Below are positions 21,192 to 34,399 of a stretch of 64,000 nt of DNA, one piece after another. The translations under genes and the position numbers were made by a program. The notes under the pieces are model-generated. The model searched no databases. It was not told the DNA's origin and worked only from the letters and a program-made list of their open reading frames with translations. Source of the stretch: Lactarius indigo (Eukaryota > Basidiomycota > Agaricomycetes > Russulales > Russulaceae); the NCBI GenBank assembly GCA_025766275.1, contig JAFKAC010000002.1, forward strand, positions 1,984,001 to 2,048,000, in the 5' to 3' direction. Within the stretch, counting starts at the first letter, position 1. The number at the start of each line of letters is the position of its first letter.

Positions 21192-22301
21192 CACTGGGCT
21201 GACCAGTAAGACAGGAAGAGTGTAAGAGTGAAGTCAAGGGGGAGCCTGCACAGAGGCTAAGAGGGGAGTGACCCAAAGGAGGTAAGGGTCAAGGGTTCTG
21301 GGCTAAGGGCTTGAATGCTGAAGGAACTGAAGCACTCAAGGAGTCAATGGAGATACAACACAGATGATTGATTAAGCCAAAGCTAAGGAGCTAATAGAAT
21401 CAATGTGACGAGTGACGTGTGATGTGTAACACGTGAGCGGCACTTGATGCCCGGAAAAAGTTTAAGTCAAGATTCGAGTGAAGAGGGCGAGAAAATGAGA
21501 GCGCGAGCAATGATAGCACACAGAAGAATTCGAGAACAATTGGGTGTAGATTCCAGACCAACAGCAATACATTTTTATACTACTTAGCCAGTCCGAAATC
21601 GTAAGCATCAGTTCGTAAGATATCATAAGACATCAATCCATCGTAAAGTAATCGTATCATCGTAAAGTAAAACGGGGCGGTAATCGTAAGGATTCGTGGT
21701 TGTGGTCATGATGGATAGAAACTGAGTCGTAGAGGATGTGGATGAAGGGGAATTGAGACGTCGCAGCGCTGTGAACATGTGGCCCCCTGCCCTTGTAACA
21801 TGAGGCTCGGCGTGGCTCGTGCTTGATTTGTCTTGCGCCCTAGGATTCATCAAACAAAAGTAATCGTAAACTGAGAAAGAAGAGGAGCTGCGTGGGTATA
21901 GTAATTGAGGTGCGAAACCCCGGGAAGTCCAAAGATTCAGCCCAAACGCTTGCCCCTACCAAATATGCAGCTTGCGCATTCGGTCACGGAAGCACCGGCC
22001 CGAAACAGTCCGGGCAAGAGTAAGGCGGAATTCACCAGCTAAGGCATACTACAGGGTCCCTTATATAGTACAGGTTTGCGCCTGAGCGCATAGTGCTACT
22101 GGTTGCTATAGATAGAGTAATGTGCTGGCAAGATGATGCTATTATTGTGTAAGATGGTGTTGTGCCAGCAAAGCAAGAGAAGGGTGAACAAGAATAGCAC
22201 AGAAGGTGCTAGAACAATCAGATAAGGGGAAGCATAGGTTCAAGAAGGGGAATGGATCAGATAGGGACAGAAAAGGGAAGGTAACAGGGGAGTTCATGAC
22301 A
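21192..22301. mobile_element. Truncated LTR of the 16002-16739 family with an insertion
   Basis: The stretches 21192-21394 and 22043-22301 match 16255-16739 closely, including the end GTTCATGACA. The first ~250 bp of the LTR are missing. A 642 bp foreign sequence splits it at 21395-22036. It joins copy C directly at 22302, and no duplication was seen at that joint. Confidence 0.75.
21395..22036. mobile_element. Unclassified 642 bp insertion (6 bp TSD AGCTAA)
   Basis: AGCTAA occurs at 21389-21394 and 22037-22042, and the LTR at 16002-16739 lacks this block, so it is a later insertion. The ends (TAGAATC and TTCACC) are neither TG...CA nor clear inverted repeats. A TATA-like TATAAAAA reads on the minus strand near 21570-21580. 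I cannot assign it to a class. Confidence 0.55.
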
Positions 22302-23232
22302 GCGGGCATGTTTCCTCTGCTAGGAGATTGTTGACTGTCGGAAGCTTCTTCTCCGCTGATTCCTTTGTCGGTATATTCTTGGGCTTGTCCGTCAATAGGA
22401 CTGTAGTCTGCGCGGCTGTTAAGCTCGTGTGCATCGATATTGCAATTGTAGTTTCTTCCTGCTGGACTTACAATGTCCCAGCGATGATCTATGGGGTTCC
22501 ACGTAGTTTCAGTCCAACAAAGGTGGTCAAAATTGAACTCAATGGGTCGAAAACAGTTGGGACCGTTAAACTCCACGAAGTATCCAGTGTCTTCTCCTCG
22601 TTCTCTCCACTGGGCTGCTCCCAGAAATCTTGTCAGTATGTTACAGTCTCCTCATCGTTCGAGGTGGTATGGACAGAAAGACGTCCACTGTTCTCTTGTC
22701 AAGTATGCCACATTGAAGGATCTTGGTCTTAATGTTATGCTCCACCGGCGTTAGTCCGACTTGGACTTTAAGTAGGTGTATTCGACTTAGCGAGGATAGG
22801 CAAATGGGGATCATGTGTCAACCCAATGCAGGCTGAACAGGGGCACTTCGGGCACACACTGCAGCAAGGATGAAGAGGAATCTATCCCTCGGGTGGATAG
22901 AAGCGGAAGCACTCTTAGTCAAAGACTAAGGCAGACAAAAGATGAGTCAAGGTAGTGGATTTGAAGAAGACCAAGATGGAGATCCTTGGTCTTCTTGAAC
23001 AACTATTTATACAGATACTCGCAGGCTTTAAAGCGCCGCTGGAACGACCGAGAATCAATAGCGTAACTAGCTCAAACCCTAGTACAGCTATCCTAGGAAC
23101 AAGTCATACATGAGTCACAATCACATGTGAACTACTATGCTGACTGATGCAATGTAAGAGTCCATGATTAATACTACTATCAGGCCGTAGTCATAACCGG
23201 CCATGAGTTGTGATGATGTCTGTACCGTAATA
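22302..23232 (-). mobile_element. Copy C: 5' fragment of an element-2-family retroelement
   Basis: On the minus strand it holds LTR C (22733-23232), the exact primer-binding site (22720-22730) and the gag N-terminal block (FLGAAQWRERGED, EFNFDHLCW) down to 22302. Compared with copy B it has one frame-changing insertion just after the primer-binding site and a TGA in place of one of two CGA codons near 22650. Nothing further of gag or pol is present. Confidence 0.8.
22733..23232 (-). repeat. LTR C (500 bp)
   Basis: It begins TGTTATGC at 22733 and ends CGTAATA at 23232, each one base away from the TGTTACG/CGTAACA ends of copies A and B. The self-primer sequence lies at 22967-22977. Its hairpin has one mismatch. 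Confidence 0.78.
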
Positions 23233-23838
23233 AGGAGGGGAATAGCAAAGTAAGGAAAGAACGAGTCCGGAAGACAAGAAATTGTAACATAGTCCACGTA
23301 ATCATACAGGGCTCGTATAGTATTGGGAAGGGAATAGTAAATCAGAGAAGGAATGAGTCCAAGGGAAAAGAAATCATAACACAATGTCCCTAACTACATT
23401 ATCAATAGACACTCTTTAGGTTTGTAGCTGAATAATCAGTTCATCTTGTACTTGGATGCTGAGGTGATGCTCTTTAGGGTTTCATAAGAACCCATGCCCC
23501 TGCTATGGTGTAACACCTCACATTTTCACACCAGACCTCTGCCTTACTCTCAAAATTTATCAAACCCTAATCTAGGGTTGGGGCTTACATATGGAGTGTG
23601 GGTTCCTAATTTCTTCCGCCTTACCTTAATCTGGAGTCAGCTGTAATTTGATAATAATTTCGGCTACAACCGGAACCAATTATAAGCCCCTTCCCGATTT
23701 TGTGACATACTGACCAAGATTGCTTCTGGCGATTGGTGGCGACCAAAGACGGCGCCATTGCCTTGCCTCTTTCATCAACACCACCGCATCGACGACGCCC
23801 GCCGCAGCATACCCTCTGCCTTGTATACTTTCCCGAGA
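23233..23838. other. Gene-free spacer with a ~90 bp tandem duplication
   Basis: Two similar units start near 23237 and 23329 (GGGAATAGnAAA ... GAGTCC ... AGAAATnnTAACA), a diverged tandem duplication on the edge of the transposon block. The rest up to 23838 is the upstream region of the Elongin A gene, and I recognise no other gene in it. Confidence 0.4.
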
Positions 23839-25070
23839 ATGTCACCAGAAATTAACCCACATTGTAGACGCGTACCGTCTCTTGTCTACTATTGCCGCCG
23901 AGGTCAGCTCCTGCTCGCATTTCGGCTCCCGTTCCTTTGTTCATACCAGTTCGGCCAGTTGCGGCTGCCCATGTCGATGGTGAGCACAGACGTGAAGTGA
24001 AAGCTTCACAAGCTCACCTTTCACTCTCATTGTAGGGATCGTTAGCCTCGGGGACAATGCCTCGTACGACCTCGTACGACCTATCTTAGACTCCTGCTCC
24101 GCCGAAAACCTGCGGCGACTTGAAGACGCCACTCCAGTCAGCCAGTCGTGTCCGGTTGTCCTTTTCTTCTTTTTCGCTGACTTCCTTACCTAGCACCTGA
24201 AGGCCCATACGAATGGTATGACGGATTCCTTTTGCATACAGATTGGGGTGCTCATCCTCTTCAGAACTATGGCAGCAACAGTGTTTCCGAGAGCACCCAG
24301 CCGAAGTAGAGGAATACTCTTCTGGCTTATTAGACACCCCAAAGTCATGGAGGGATTTGTTTTTCGTAGGAGGCTTCTATTGCATGTAAAGGTCGATCTC
24401 ACACCCTTGCAGGAGTACCGTACCAAGAAAGAGATTCGACTTGCAGAGATCGGTGCACGGATGAAGAGTCAACGTCTCGAAGCAGAGGAACGCAAGAGAC
24501 AGAAGGAAATCAAGTTCACGGACCGTGTCCCACCGATGAAGCGAGCACGAGGATGTGAGTTCCGCGTTATCTACTCTTATATTCAGGTGTCTTATTTGCG
24601 TCTTAGGGTCTTCTACCCCTCAGCAGAAGAGTTTGTTCCAGAAAACACGTAGTGAAGCCTCAAAAATACAGAAGGCGATGTTTGAACCACGCCTACGACC
24701 TCCCATGCCGACCATCCAAGCGAATCGTCAGCGCGTCCAGAACGCCACTTCTGAGTCGCCTACACGGGCACACACCACCACCCATACCGCCTCAGGTACT
24801 CGGGTGATCGTCCGACCGGCGCCTCATCGTCAACCACCGGCCACGCTGCCCGTTACCCCGCCACCAGAAAAGAAGCCTGCTTCTTCTCCTGTCCACGATG
24901 CGTCGCTTGGACCACAGGATTCTCCACTGGTGGAACCGACTGCTCGACTAAGGCAGCCTTCTCTCAGCTCCAAGAAAGAACCAGCGTGTTCGCTGTTTAT
25001 GCCCAGGCATCGCGCTCATTCTCAACTGACCAGTCGTCTGGTTCCTTCCCGTGCTTCTCTGACCAAGTGA
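23839..25070 (+). CDS. ELA1: Elongin A (transcription elongation factor / ubiquitin-ligase substrate receptor)
   Basis: Hand-spliced exons: 23839-23902, 23950-23979, 24036-24136, 24194-24215, 24265-24365, 24413-24554, 24607-25070, giving about 307 residues with every phase consistent. The N-terminal half reads as the Elongin A family: VPSLVYYCRRV, GIVSLGDNASYDLVRPIL, ENLRRLEDATPHLKAHTNEL, WQQQCFREHP, TPKSWRDLFFEYRTK, then a basic KIRLAEIG-like helix. The C-terminal ~150 residues are Pro/Ser-rich and probably disordered. In yeast, Ela1 binds Elongin C and joins a Cul3 ligase that removes stalled RNA polymerase II; in animals it also stimulates elongation. Exons of 30 and 22 nt are notable. A start further upstream cannot be excluded. 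Confidence 0.87.
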
Positions 25071-25573
25071 ACGGCCAAGAAAGGATCGCCTTGTTTACAC
25101 GCTCTGATCTCCTGTTCCATTTCACCTTTGCACCTGTGCTTCTCGTGAGTTTGTACAGACTTTGGGAAGCCGTTGCCCTTTGGGGCACTCTGTAGCAGCA
25201 TCTCTTGAAGACCCTAACTCGTACAGCATCTACGCTGAGTGACTTGTCATGCTTTAGACTTGGCTTATTCGGAAATGTGTTGACTCATTTAGCCATATCA
25301 CCATATCACGTAATAGAATTGTGGGACATGCACACCTCATTAATTCCCGGTTTCCGACCCTCCACGAACGGGGATTGCTGCCAAATATGTACTGTATATT
25401 CTCGGTGAAAATTGCTATTAAAACAACGAGTCTACATGCATGTCGTGAGTGTTTCGGAGGCTAAGACGTAACGTAGATGAATGCAAGAGGATGGATAATG
25501 AATGTGTATGAATGCAGATGATGCTGGTTCAGACTATCCAGATGGAGGAAAAGGAAAATTGACCCAGTCATGT
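25071..25573. other. Convergent spacer between ELA1 and GID7 homologues
   Basis: About 500 bp where two genes end tail to tail. I see no gene here; 3' UTRs are likely. Confidence 0.5.
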
Positions 25574-28500
25574 TCACAGACTTGGCGACGGAAGATCATC
25601 CTCAACCCAGGGTTCTCTGCTCTTCCCCTTACCCTTCCCAGTAGGCTCGCTCTCGTGACTCTGCTCGTCTGCTGCCCGGTGAGTTAGACCTGACGAAGGT
25701 TCCCACAGCCGTATGGTGAAGTCGTCTGAGCAGGACGCAAACATCTGCGTGTTTCTGGGGTTCCACGCGACCGAGTTTACGCTGCCACTCCCGTGGCCAG
25801 TCAGAACTTCGAGGAGGATAGCACGGTCTCGATGCCATATATATACGTTCCCGTCTGTGACGCATAACCCCACGCGAAATAGACGATGTGAGTGGATCAA
25901 ACGGGAGAGGATAAACAGGACCATGTACCTTCGCTGCCACTGACTACGAAATTGCCGTCCACCCCGCCAAAACAGCTGCGAATTATATGTCGGCCTTGCC
26001 GCTGACCCGTGTACTTGCGGGCCAGACGTCCTGTGAATAAGTCCCACAATTGGATCTCCTAATGCACACGTTGACAACTTATCAGAACGATTCACAAGTC
26101 AAGTTCTAACACGTACATCTGGTGCGTGGTTCACGAGTGCATACTGAGAATCGCTTGAGATCTTCACGCTTGTTAATTGACCTCCTAATGAGACGGAACT
26201 AAGAAAAAGGGATTAGCAAGTGAAAAGTACGAAGCCTAAATTTGGCGCTACAAGAGGATTGGCCTACAGTTCTGGTTGTTTGGTGGTCAAATCGTAAACA
26301 ATCATTAGATGCTCTTGTGTCCGAGCGCCATTGGGTGTTGAGTTATTATTGTTGCCGTTTCGGTTTGTGGTGGAGGCGGCAACCGAGTCACCCCTTGGGG
26401 TTGGCAATACGGGATCCCTCGCAGACTCACCAACAGCAACCAAACGTGTGAAATCGGGAGTAACCGCAAGATCAGTTATCCGAATGGCAGTGATACCCCA
26501 GGAATCGCGCAGCTTTCCATCGGAACCCTGAACGTGTAAAATGATTCACAAGCCAAGCTACGAGAAAGGAAATGCCTTACCCATAGATTGATCTTTCGGT
26601 CTTGTGAACCCGAAATGAACCCCGATCCATCAGGTACCCAGGCAAGTGCTGAGACTGTTTCCGTATGGGCTTCGATTGTTCGGATGCAAATACCAGTCTA
26701 CGGAGGGGTTAAGTCCTCGAAGCTTCAGAGAGATATGACTCGGCGAACCTCTGTATTCCACATCTTGATATACTGCTCAGAGGACGACAACAACATAGTA
26801 TCGTCTAGTGACCATGCGAGGCATCCAACAGCAAATGGGTGGTCTTGTAAGTGTAGGTGAAGGGATATATCAGGATTCCGATTAGGCTATAACATTGCGA
26901 GCATCGTATAAGCACCACAGGGGGTCAAAAGTCGAATTGACACGTACCCCAACAGACCATACAATGACGCTTTTGTCCTTGCTCGCACTCGCCAAGAACT
27001 TTCCATTGTGGCTCCATTCCAGACTCCATACTTCATCACCGTGCACCTGTAGTATTGCCGTAGTAATGCGCGGGAATAGGTCTGTGTCACATGTATGGTC
27101 TGCATACAATGAGAAATGCCGGGAAGTTAAAGGCGCATTGTGATATACGCATTGAGAAATCTGGCGTAACCGTGCTTGGTCCAGCAGCGTGACGAAACGC
27201 CGAGGAGGAATCATCAGGGAAGAAGGAATATAGCCTAGGCCAGTGATTCTTCAATCACCACAGATATTGATAGGAAGCAGACTCACTTTGAAGATTAACC
27301 AAGAGCCTCCGCCTCGACGAACCATGAGCACCATCCCAACCTGCCTTTTGCCTGAGATCTCCCGCATCTGAGCACATGACCAAACTAGACGTTGTAGGGT
27401 TCTGAGCCAATAGAACATCGAGATGTGCAATAGTGACAGACCTCGAAAGTGGTTGTAGCTGTTCTGGATCCATGTGGAGGGGCGCAAGTTCATTTCGCAA
27501 CACGTGTAATGCCTTTGTTGTCTTGCCTGTCTCTAAGTATTCGAGATATTTCTGCTGACTGATAAGGAATTTCGCCTCCTGACACAGCCAGATGAGTGAG
27601 AACCCAGCACTCATTCAGCCGCGCACAATGAAACCATACCCAGAGACCATCATCCTCGGCGACGCCTAGATGTTCCAGCGCCTCCTCGGCCTCCTTCCAT
27701 GCCCCTTCTAGGATACAACGGCGGAATTCTGCCACCCGCGATGTCTCCATGACGTAGCCTGATTCAGCTTCCAATGTGGCGGCTGATTCGCTAAAGTGAC
27801 TAGGCTCGAACAAAACCGCATGAAAGGGATAGGATCAAATGCGCACATGTACCCGATATCTCGTAGGCTCTGTATGACGAGTCGGATGTACTCCTCCCTG
27901 TCAATATAGGAATCGTCATATATTGTTGCACCAGGCAACTCCACCTTCGCGACTGGACCTCTTGGGCGCTTAAAAGATCCATTGATTGGGCTCCCGCAGC
28001 CATTCGCGACGTGTCCATTCGCCTTCGGTGACGGTGATAGTGATGATGAACTTGCTCGATGATGGAAGTGGGGCGACGTGGGGTTGGAATCATATTCACG
28101 CTCGGGAAGACGCATCGAAAACGTGTGTTCTGAAAAGAGGTCGTGCTCAGCAGCGGAAGTTCCCAACCGACTGGACGAAGCAAATTCTGTGTCGGTGCTG
28201 GTAGTCCCAAGCCTTTGTCGCTTGCGTGCTCGTTCGTTTGCTGTATCTGATGAGTGTCAATTTGAAGAAACACCGTCAAAGCGATTTCTTCGACAAGGGG
28301 CAGGAGGCGCACAAGAGCGAATTTCTGGTGGATGTGGGAATGCGTCGATCCTGTTTTCTCCTTCAAGCTCGGACCTCGGGCGAGTTGCTGGGACGAGAGG
28401 GCTGGTGCCTGTAGTGTGGGATCTCCCAGAGGGAGGGGTGGTCGTCGGTGCAGAGCTTATTGCACTCTCAAACTGGGCTGAAGAGCTGACGTTACGATGG

Positions 28501-28598
28501 AGATTGGGGACTGCGTCCCGAGTAGGGGATGTCGATGGAGGTAGGGGATCAATTGTGACAACGTGCAATTCTCTTAGAGCTAAAAAAGAGGCATACAC
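25574..28598 (-). CDS. GID7: GID7/WDR26 homologue (LisH-CTLH-WD40), CTLH/GID ubiquitin ligase subunit
   Basis: On the minus strand spliced exons read, in order: a Ser/Pro-rich N-terminus (28598 to about 28050), a LisH motif (EEYIRLVIQSLRDIG joined to ESAATLEAESGY across an intron near 27793-27855), a CTLH segment (VAEFRRCILEGAWKEAEEAL, then EAKFLISQQKYLEYLETGKT) and C-terminal WD40 repeats, for example GDEVWSLEWSHNGKFLASAS, DGNVYIWHRD and ASCSDDFTIRLWE. It ends at 25574. Yeast Gid7 is a WD40 subunit of the ligase that degrades gluconeogenic enzymes and helps assemble larger ligase forms. Introns of about 50-70 bp are frequent. The exact start and the first intron, near 28250-28400, are not settled. 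Confidence 0.87.
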
Positions 28599-29199
28599 GA
28601 CTTGGATTTAGAAGATGGAATATCTATGTGTCAGCAAGAGCCTGGAAGCTGAAAGTGACGATGAGGGTCTGAACAAGACTGGATTTGAGGCAGTCAGCTC
28701 CCCATCCATAGCGACCGCCGACCACCGCATCGTCGCGTGTCAGTTCGCACGATATTGTACGTTTGTCCGAACATTTATTGTCTACAACTGCAAATAAATA
28801 CAGGGTACCGTGTCGTGCCAAAAGAAATTCTGGGGACAAGGAGCCAAGGAGAAAGGTGCTCGACAAGAGCCAAATCCGTACCGGACATTCGAGATAAAGG
28901 ACTGTGGGATCTGGAACTGCTTGATAGGGCTAAGGTGAAAGCGGGTAACCCTTTGACCACCGAGTGATAATGTCTTTGCAGAATCTCGCCCCAGTAGCTT
29001 ACCTGCACAGACACAGTGCACGCTACGTGGATGCACGATCTCATCAGCGCCCAACTCTCAGCCCCACTCACTCGGTCACGACCACAACGAGAAATCATGT
29101 GATTGTCATGTGATGACGACGCGCCAACGCGCATACACTCACACGCGCGTTCGAGGTTGCGTCGGGCGTTAATATATTACCTACACCACCATCATTGCC
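28599..29199. promoter_or_regulatory. Divergent promoter region GID7 / HOP1
   Basis: Two genes start here in opposite directions, about 600 bp apart. CACGCGCG-type CG-rich motifs lie near 29120-29150, just upstream of HOP1. No specific operator is recognised. Confidence 0.4.
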
Positions 29200-32100
29200 A
29201 TGCAAACCCAGGCCGCCAAACCTCAAGAGGTATATAACGTTCGAGTACTGTGACACTTTATTAACCCTTTCAGCTCTCTATAACGGCTGCCCAAAGCCTT
29301 CAAACTGTCCACACCCTACTGAGGGCGGGGATGGGATGCATCGCCTATCTAAGGTATCAAAGGCTTTCAAAGAAATTTAGGCCACAGCGCTGATTTTGTT
29401 TGTCTACCAGAGACTTGTTACCTGAGGAAAATTTTGAGTCTAGTGAGTGGACTTTTCGGCCGTGTCAACCCTTGCTCAGACTTATCTTCTGCACAAGGGT
29501 TGCTCACCGCCACAAACGACGGATCAATCTCCACCGAGTCCTCTGGCTCCAGTTTTTTATTTTCCAATAGAAATGGAGCTTCTTTCCGCGGCACAAATGG
29601 CTTTACCGTTACGACCATCAACCGAGGTTGGTCTGCTGAAGCCGACAAACTCTTGGATTACCTGGTTCGCTTGTTCGACCGCTTGCAGTTCTACACGGGT
29701 ACTCACGTCTCCTGATGTTTTAGGAGAATGGCATATTCGATGCTATTGAGAAACAGTACCTTCGTAGCTTTATTTTTGCGATTTACCTCGTGAGTCTTCG
29801 AAGTGTTCCTTGCTCTCGCCTGTCACCCAGCATATACTCTTTGAGGACCCCGAAGATCCGAACAAGTGAGTGCGCATAAACTAACGTTTATCGCATTCTC
29901 ACGGATGGATTAATAGTATCATCGAGGCATATACCTTTAACTTTGAGGTATAGTGCGCATAATGTTGGATTCGCCTCTGACGTCCTCGTCACAGTATCAG
30001 CGTATCGCAGGCACGGACATTGTTGTCCCAATCATGTCTTTGGGGGATGACCTGAAAAAGCTCTCCCTTGGCGAAGGAGGTTATTCCAAGGACCCAATCA
30101 TGCTTGCCAGTGCTGCAGGCCGCCTCCCTACATTCAAAGACGTGAAAAGGAGCTTGAAAGTGCGGTGTCAACAATTCTATGCGTTCCCGATTAAACCACT
30201 TTCAGACATTGATCAAGACCTTGATTCAAGCAATAACTCAGATGGACTCTCTTCCAAGTATTTTTCATCACCGCGCTGCATGCTTCCACTGATGTGCCCG
30301 GGACTCAGAACGTCGATACGCTACTTACAAAGCATTCTATTATCCACGAACACCATCAACTTACGAGCCTCCGCTCTTCAGCCCCGGAGATTCAGAGGCT
30401 GATAGATTCTTTTTTTCTACGCACGGGAAGGACGAGGTCCCAGAGCGTTGGGGAGTTGGAAAGCTTGAGACGGGTTGGCATGGGTAAGATTTCGAGTGTT
30501 AGGTCGCGCAGATAGTTGACTTTTGCCCCAGTGTGAATGTCCATGTTGCCTCAGTCTCGGCATACATTCCTTCCGCAGAGACTAACAACTGCTCCCCTCT
30601 TTCAGAGGCTGATAATCTTGGAACCCATGCCAATCAGAGACTGGCCCAATTCGAGGTACAGAAGCAAGACGCTCGAGAACGTACCACCATCTGGGATGCA
30701 GAGAAGATCGGCCGATTAGACTCTTTGGATGCAGACGCTGAGTTTGAAGACGACCCGGATTTCCCACAGCATACTCCATGCGACTCTGAAATTGGCCTTG
30801 ACGAATGGGTGCCCATGGGAACCCGGACTGAGGAAGGTGGTATTGTGCCCTCTGTGACATTGTCCGGACAGCTAGGATCGAACCGAGATGTCACGGGTGT
30901 CGACGCTGGCGAAGCCACACAGGAGCTCTTGTTCACTGGACGAGCGGAGTCTGTCCCTGATTGCGTTCAGCACTTAGTGAGTCCGGCTGATCCTTTATCT
31001 CTCTCATCTGAACCTTCTTTTAAGAAGAGCGATAACATTGGAGAACGGTCCATCAGTCTTCCTCCAACACAGAAAGTTGCTGCCGGAAATAAATCCCCTG
31101 AAAGAAGTATAAACTCACTTCCCCCTTCTGATATTCCCATGCAAGGGTGTTCTCTGCCAAATGCTTCTGGCAGCGACATTGATACTCAGCTGATCATTGA
31201 CCTGATGAAAGCACGAACGGATACGTCCGGGCCAGACGGTGAAGAGATTCTAAGTATACTGCAAATTCTGGTCGCTTGTCCTACGATGATTAACGGCCAT
31301 ATTCCAGACACTGACACGCAACCTACACCTTTTAGTCTCAACACCGACACCATAGAGTCGTTTCCCCTCGAATCACCAGTATCATATGACGATATCCAGA
31401 TTACACAGAGAGATTCCGGAAATATATCAACGGATGCGAATGCTTTGGATGGTATATTGGATTGTGACTGTCATGTCTTGGTGCTTCACGATGACTACTG
31501 CTCCATTTGCTTTACTTACCCGTGATTCGTCCCCCACAGGTGGATGACGAATGCATCTTGTGTGAAGGCGGGTGCAAAAGATGGTACCACATCTGGTACG
31601 TAAACCGCGGAGCAATTACTTTTCCCTTTACCCCGATTGATTATTACATGTTCCATGTAGGTGCATGGGGTACGCAGTCGCCCTTTCAGGTCCTGGTGGC
31701 TGTCATATGCGTTTATTCCACAGATACCACTCTCATCGCGATAAGCGTTTGCCGAGTGTATTCGTGTGCTTCCATTGCAGCCTACGAAAGGACAAAAATT
31801 GGGAGATCATCAAGGTTCAGAACTGGTATGAAGAACTCCTTGGGAACTTCAGCCGTCTAGCCCTTTTCCGGTTAGTAAGTCCGAGAATATTGCTTTGCGA
31901 GCGAAAGTGCCTCCACTATCACCGCAGTCGAGCCATCAAAATTGCCGAGATCCACAAGCCCGAGTCTTCAAGTGCCTTTGCAAAGCTGATTCGTGCGTAG
32001 CCGTGCTTGAAAGTCGGCAGTTATATCAGATGTTTGACACAGAGTGTGAGCCCATTGTGGCGGCACAACTGTTCAAGCGACTTCAGGTCGAAGGTGAGAC

Positions 32101-32827
32101 CGTCTTTCATGGACATCTTCTCGTCCGCTGAGTCGAACTCAGGGTTCGTCGCCCCAAAGATCAATAACGAGGGAATTGTCCACCCAGATTCAAAGCACGA
32201 AAAGAAAAATGGCAGAAATAAAGTCAAGCAACAGCGGACCGTACGGCAGAATTACGTGTTCGTCACGGCCTCAAAACGAGGGCAAAAGTACCGCGATTAC
32301 TTCGACCCAAATAACGCCGTGCAGCTTCGGGTCATGGGTATGGAAGAAACTGTGGTACGTATCTGAATGTCTACGACTGGCCGGTTAGGTTGCGCGCACG
32401 CTTTTGATTCGTCGCTGCGGGCTGGACAGCTGCCTGGAGTTGCGAGCAGCCATCGATGGTATCTAATCATATCTTACATTACAGAATCGCGCATCGAAAC
32501 CTACTACTTGCGTCCCACCGGGGGGCTCAGGCTCGCCATCGGGAGAAGTAAGCCGTGTGACCATAGGGCCAGATGCTAGGTGCGTGAATATTTGGCACAT
32601 TTATGACTGATCTCTGAGCTTCCGCCAGACATCAGCCAAAGTCTGACTGTTACGATTGTCAGATGCGAGAGGACATTACGCAGAATGCCCCCGACTCACT
32701 AACTTCTGTGAACAACGAACGCAAGCGCAAGACCAAGCTAAACATGGCAGAAGAGATCAATGGCGAGCTCAGCGCACGCAAGAAGATCAAGATTTCAATC
32801 GTCCCTGCTGTCAACCTCTATGACTAA
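29200..32827 (+). CDS. HOP1: HOP1-like meiotic HORMA-domain protein with PHD-type zinc finger
   Basis: More than a dozen short exons splice in phase. The protein starts MQTQAAKPQE, then the HORMA domain: SLQTVHTLLRAGMGCIAYLR, DLLPEENFES, SAEADKLLDYLENGIFDAI, YLRSFIFAIYL, DPEDPNNIIEAYTFNFE, IVVPIMSLGDDLKKLSLGE and LPKRRYATYKAFYYP. A long acidic, Ser-rich middle (30533-31440) follows. A zinc finger then reads DDECILCEGGCKRWYHIW-CMGY with a C4HC3 PHD pattern at about 31540-31790. The end is basic (NNERKRKTKLN), stop 32825-32827. Hop1 binds the meiotic chromosome axis and directs strand-break repair toward the homologue. Expression is probably meiosis-restricted; this is not visible here. A start at 29200 fits the splice phase. 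Confidence 0.88.
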
Positions 32828-34399
32828 CTGGGGTTCTCTCTCCTTGGGCGCATCACTTTTCTTGACATGTCGGCTCACTCCCATTTGTTCGGCCACACTA
32901 CCTCATCCACTAAGTTCCACCTGAACGGTAGGACGCCCCACACCACGAGATTCTCCCGTAACGAGATGGATGAGCGGCTTGTGTTCGTTTCCCACATCGG
33001 CCTAAGTTTTAGAACGATGTGATGTTCTTCTAGAACCAAATGAATGTTATTATCCAATTGTGCTGTGACACGATCAAAGCGTTGCGCGAACATCTGAATT
33101 CTGAGTTCTATGGGCCATTACTATTGGCTGGGCACAACTCAGGGTTACATCCGAGCATTGACAAAGGGTCGGGCCTGTCAGGTCTCGAACACTACGGCGT
33201 TAGAGCTCAGTTGTTATGGGCAAGGATGACCCCAGTCGTCGGGTTTACGCCAGTTGGATAGAGCACAGATTACCTTAACATGAATTGCCGTCATGGCATA
33301 GGCGTTACTATTTCTCGTATGAATTCAAGAATTCAAAACGATGATCCCTAGATGGGTGATCTTAAAAATGGGGGAGGTTCTGAGTGACCCTGACCACGAG
33401 GCTGAGAAGACCAATATTGTAAGTATTCGGGTGACAGTCGATCAAGTACCAGGTGAAACAGTAGTACATATCACAGTAGCGGCAGACCCTGTATTGGACG
33501 TATTGTGACCAAAGCAGCCTTCAGAACTTTTAAAGCGAACAGAGGTCAATAAACCTTGATAACAGTGAAATGGCCGATCTGTCGATTACAAGCTGTACGA
33601 CCGACCACGCCACCACATGTGGGCTATGCCTAAAACGGACGCAAGCTTTGAGCCCCAAAGAAGCGGGGCTAAAATACTATTGAAAGCGTGTTCGATTAAT
33701 GATCTAGACCACGATTTAGCGTGGGAACGATGTGTCCTTTATGGCAAGCCATGGGATGGGGATGACTGCGTGTTTTCAAAAAGCTGTACACCACACTAAC
33801 GAGCCCTGTAGCCGTGCGAATAGCGACTAGAGGGAGATACGGAGGGGTAGTCTATGCCATGCACCATTAATTCATCTCCTGCGAGGGCCTCGTTCAAGAG
33901 TCGACAGGCCATAACTCGTTAAGAGTTGGATGGTTGACGACGGAAGAAGAGCACGAGGGGATATATGGTATCGAAGGAAAGGCGGTAACCGACAGGGAAT
34001 ATATGAAAGCGGTTAAGGGCCGGCTCGGGGCGTTGATAACGTGATGAATGGAAGGGCCTAAAGTGGCATCGGGCCGAGACCAGTCGAAAGTCGGGGTCGG
34101 CGAGTCGGCGAGTCGTCGGTCAGTCGCTCTGGTCGTGTGGTATCGGCTAGATACAACATCGAACGAGGGCAGAGCGAACAAAACTAAGAGCAGAGGCCAG
34201 AACAGAGGTTAGAGGCCACCTGGCCGTCCCATAATGTATATGTGTGTGGCAGCGGAGTTATCGGACAGATTGAACGGCTCGTCTATAAACATGTGTGAGG
34301 AGTACATCTACAGTGACAATGTCTTCGACCGCCTTCTTTGCCACTTAGAATTCCCTCTCCTATTGTCTCCCTTTCCCTCGAAACCTCCACTCTACCCCC
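32828..34399. other. Gene-free spacer (1.6 kb)
   Basis: I recognise no gene, tRNA or transposon end. Short open frames, for example 33040-33261 and 33617-33799, show no family motif. The last few hundred bases are the upstream region of DOA1. Confidence 0.4.

Noticed and set aside
22142..22576. Minus-strand 144-aa open frame taken as one gene
   Set aside because: Its first part is the gag N-terminal block of copy C, and the rest runs by chance into the unrelated LTR remnant ending at 22301.
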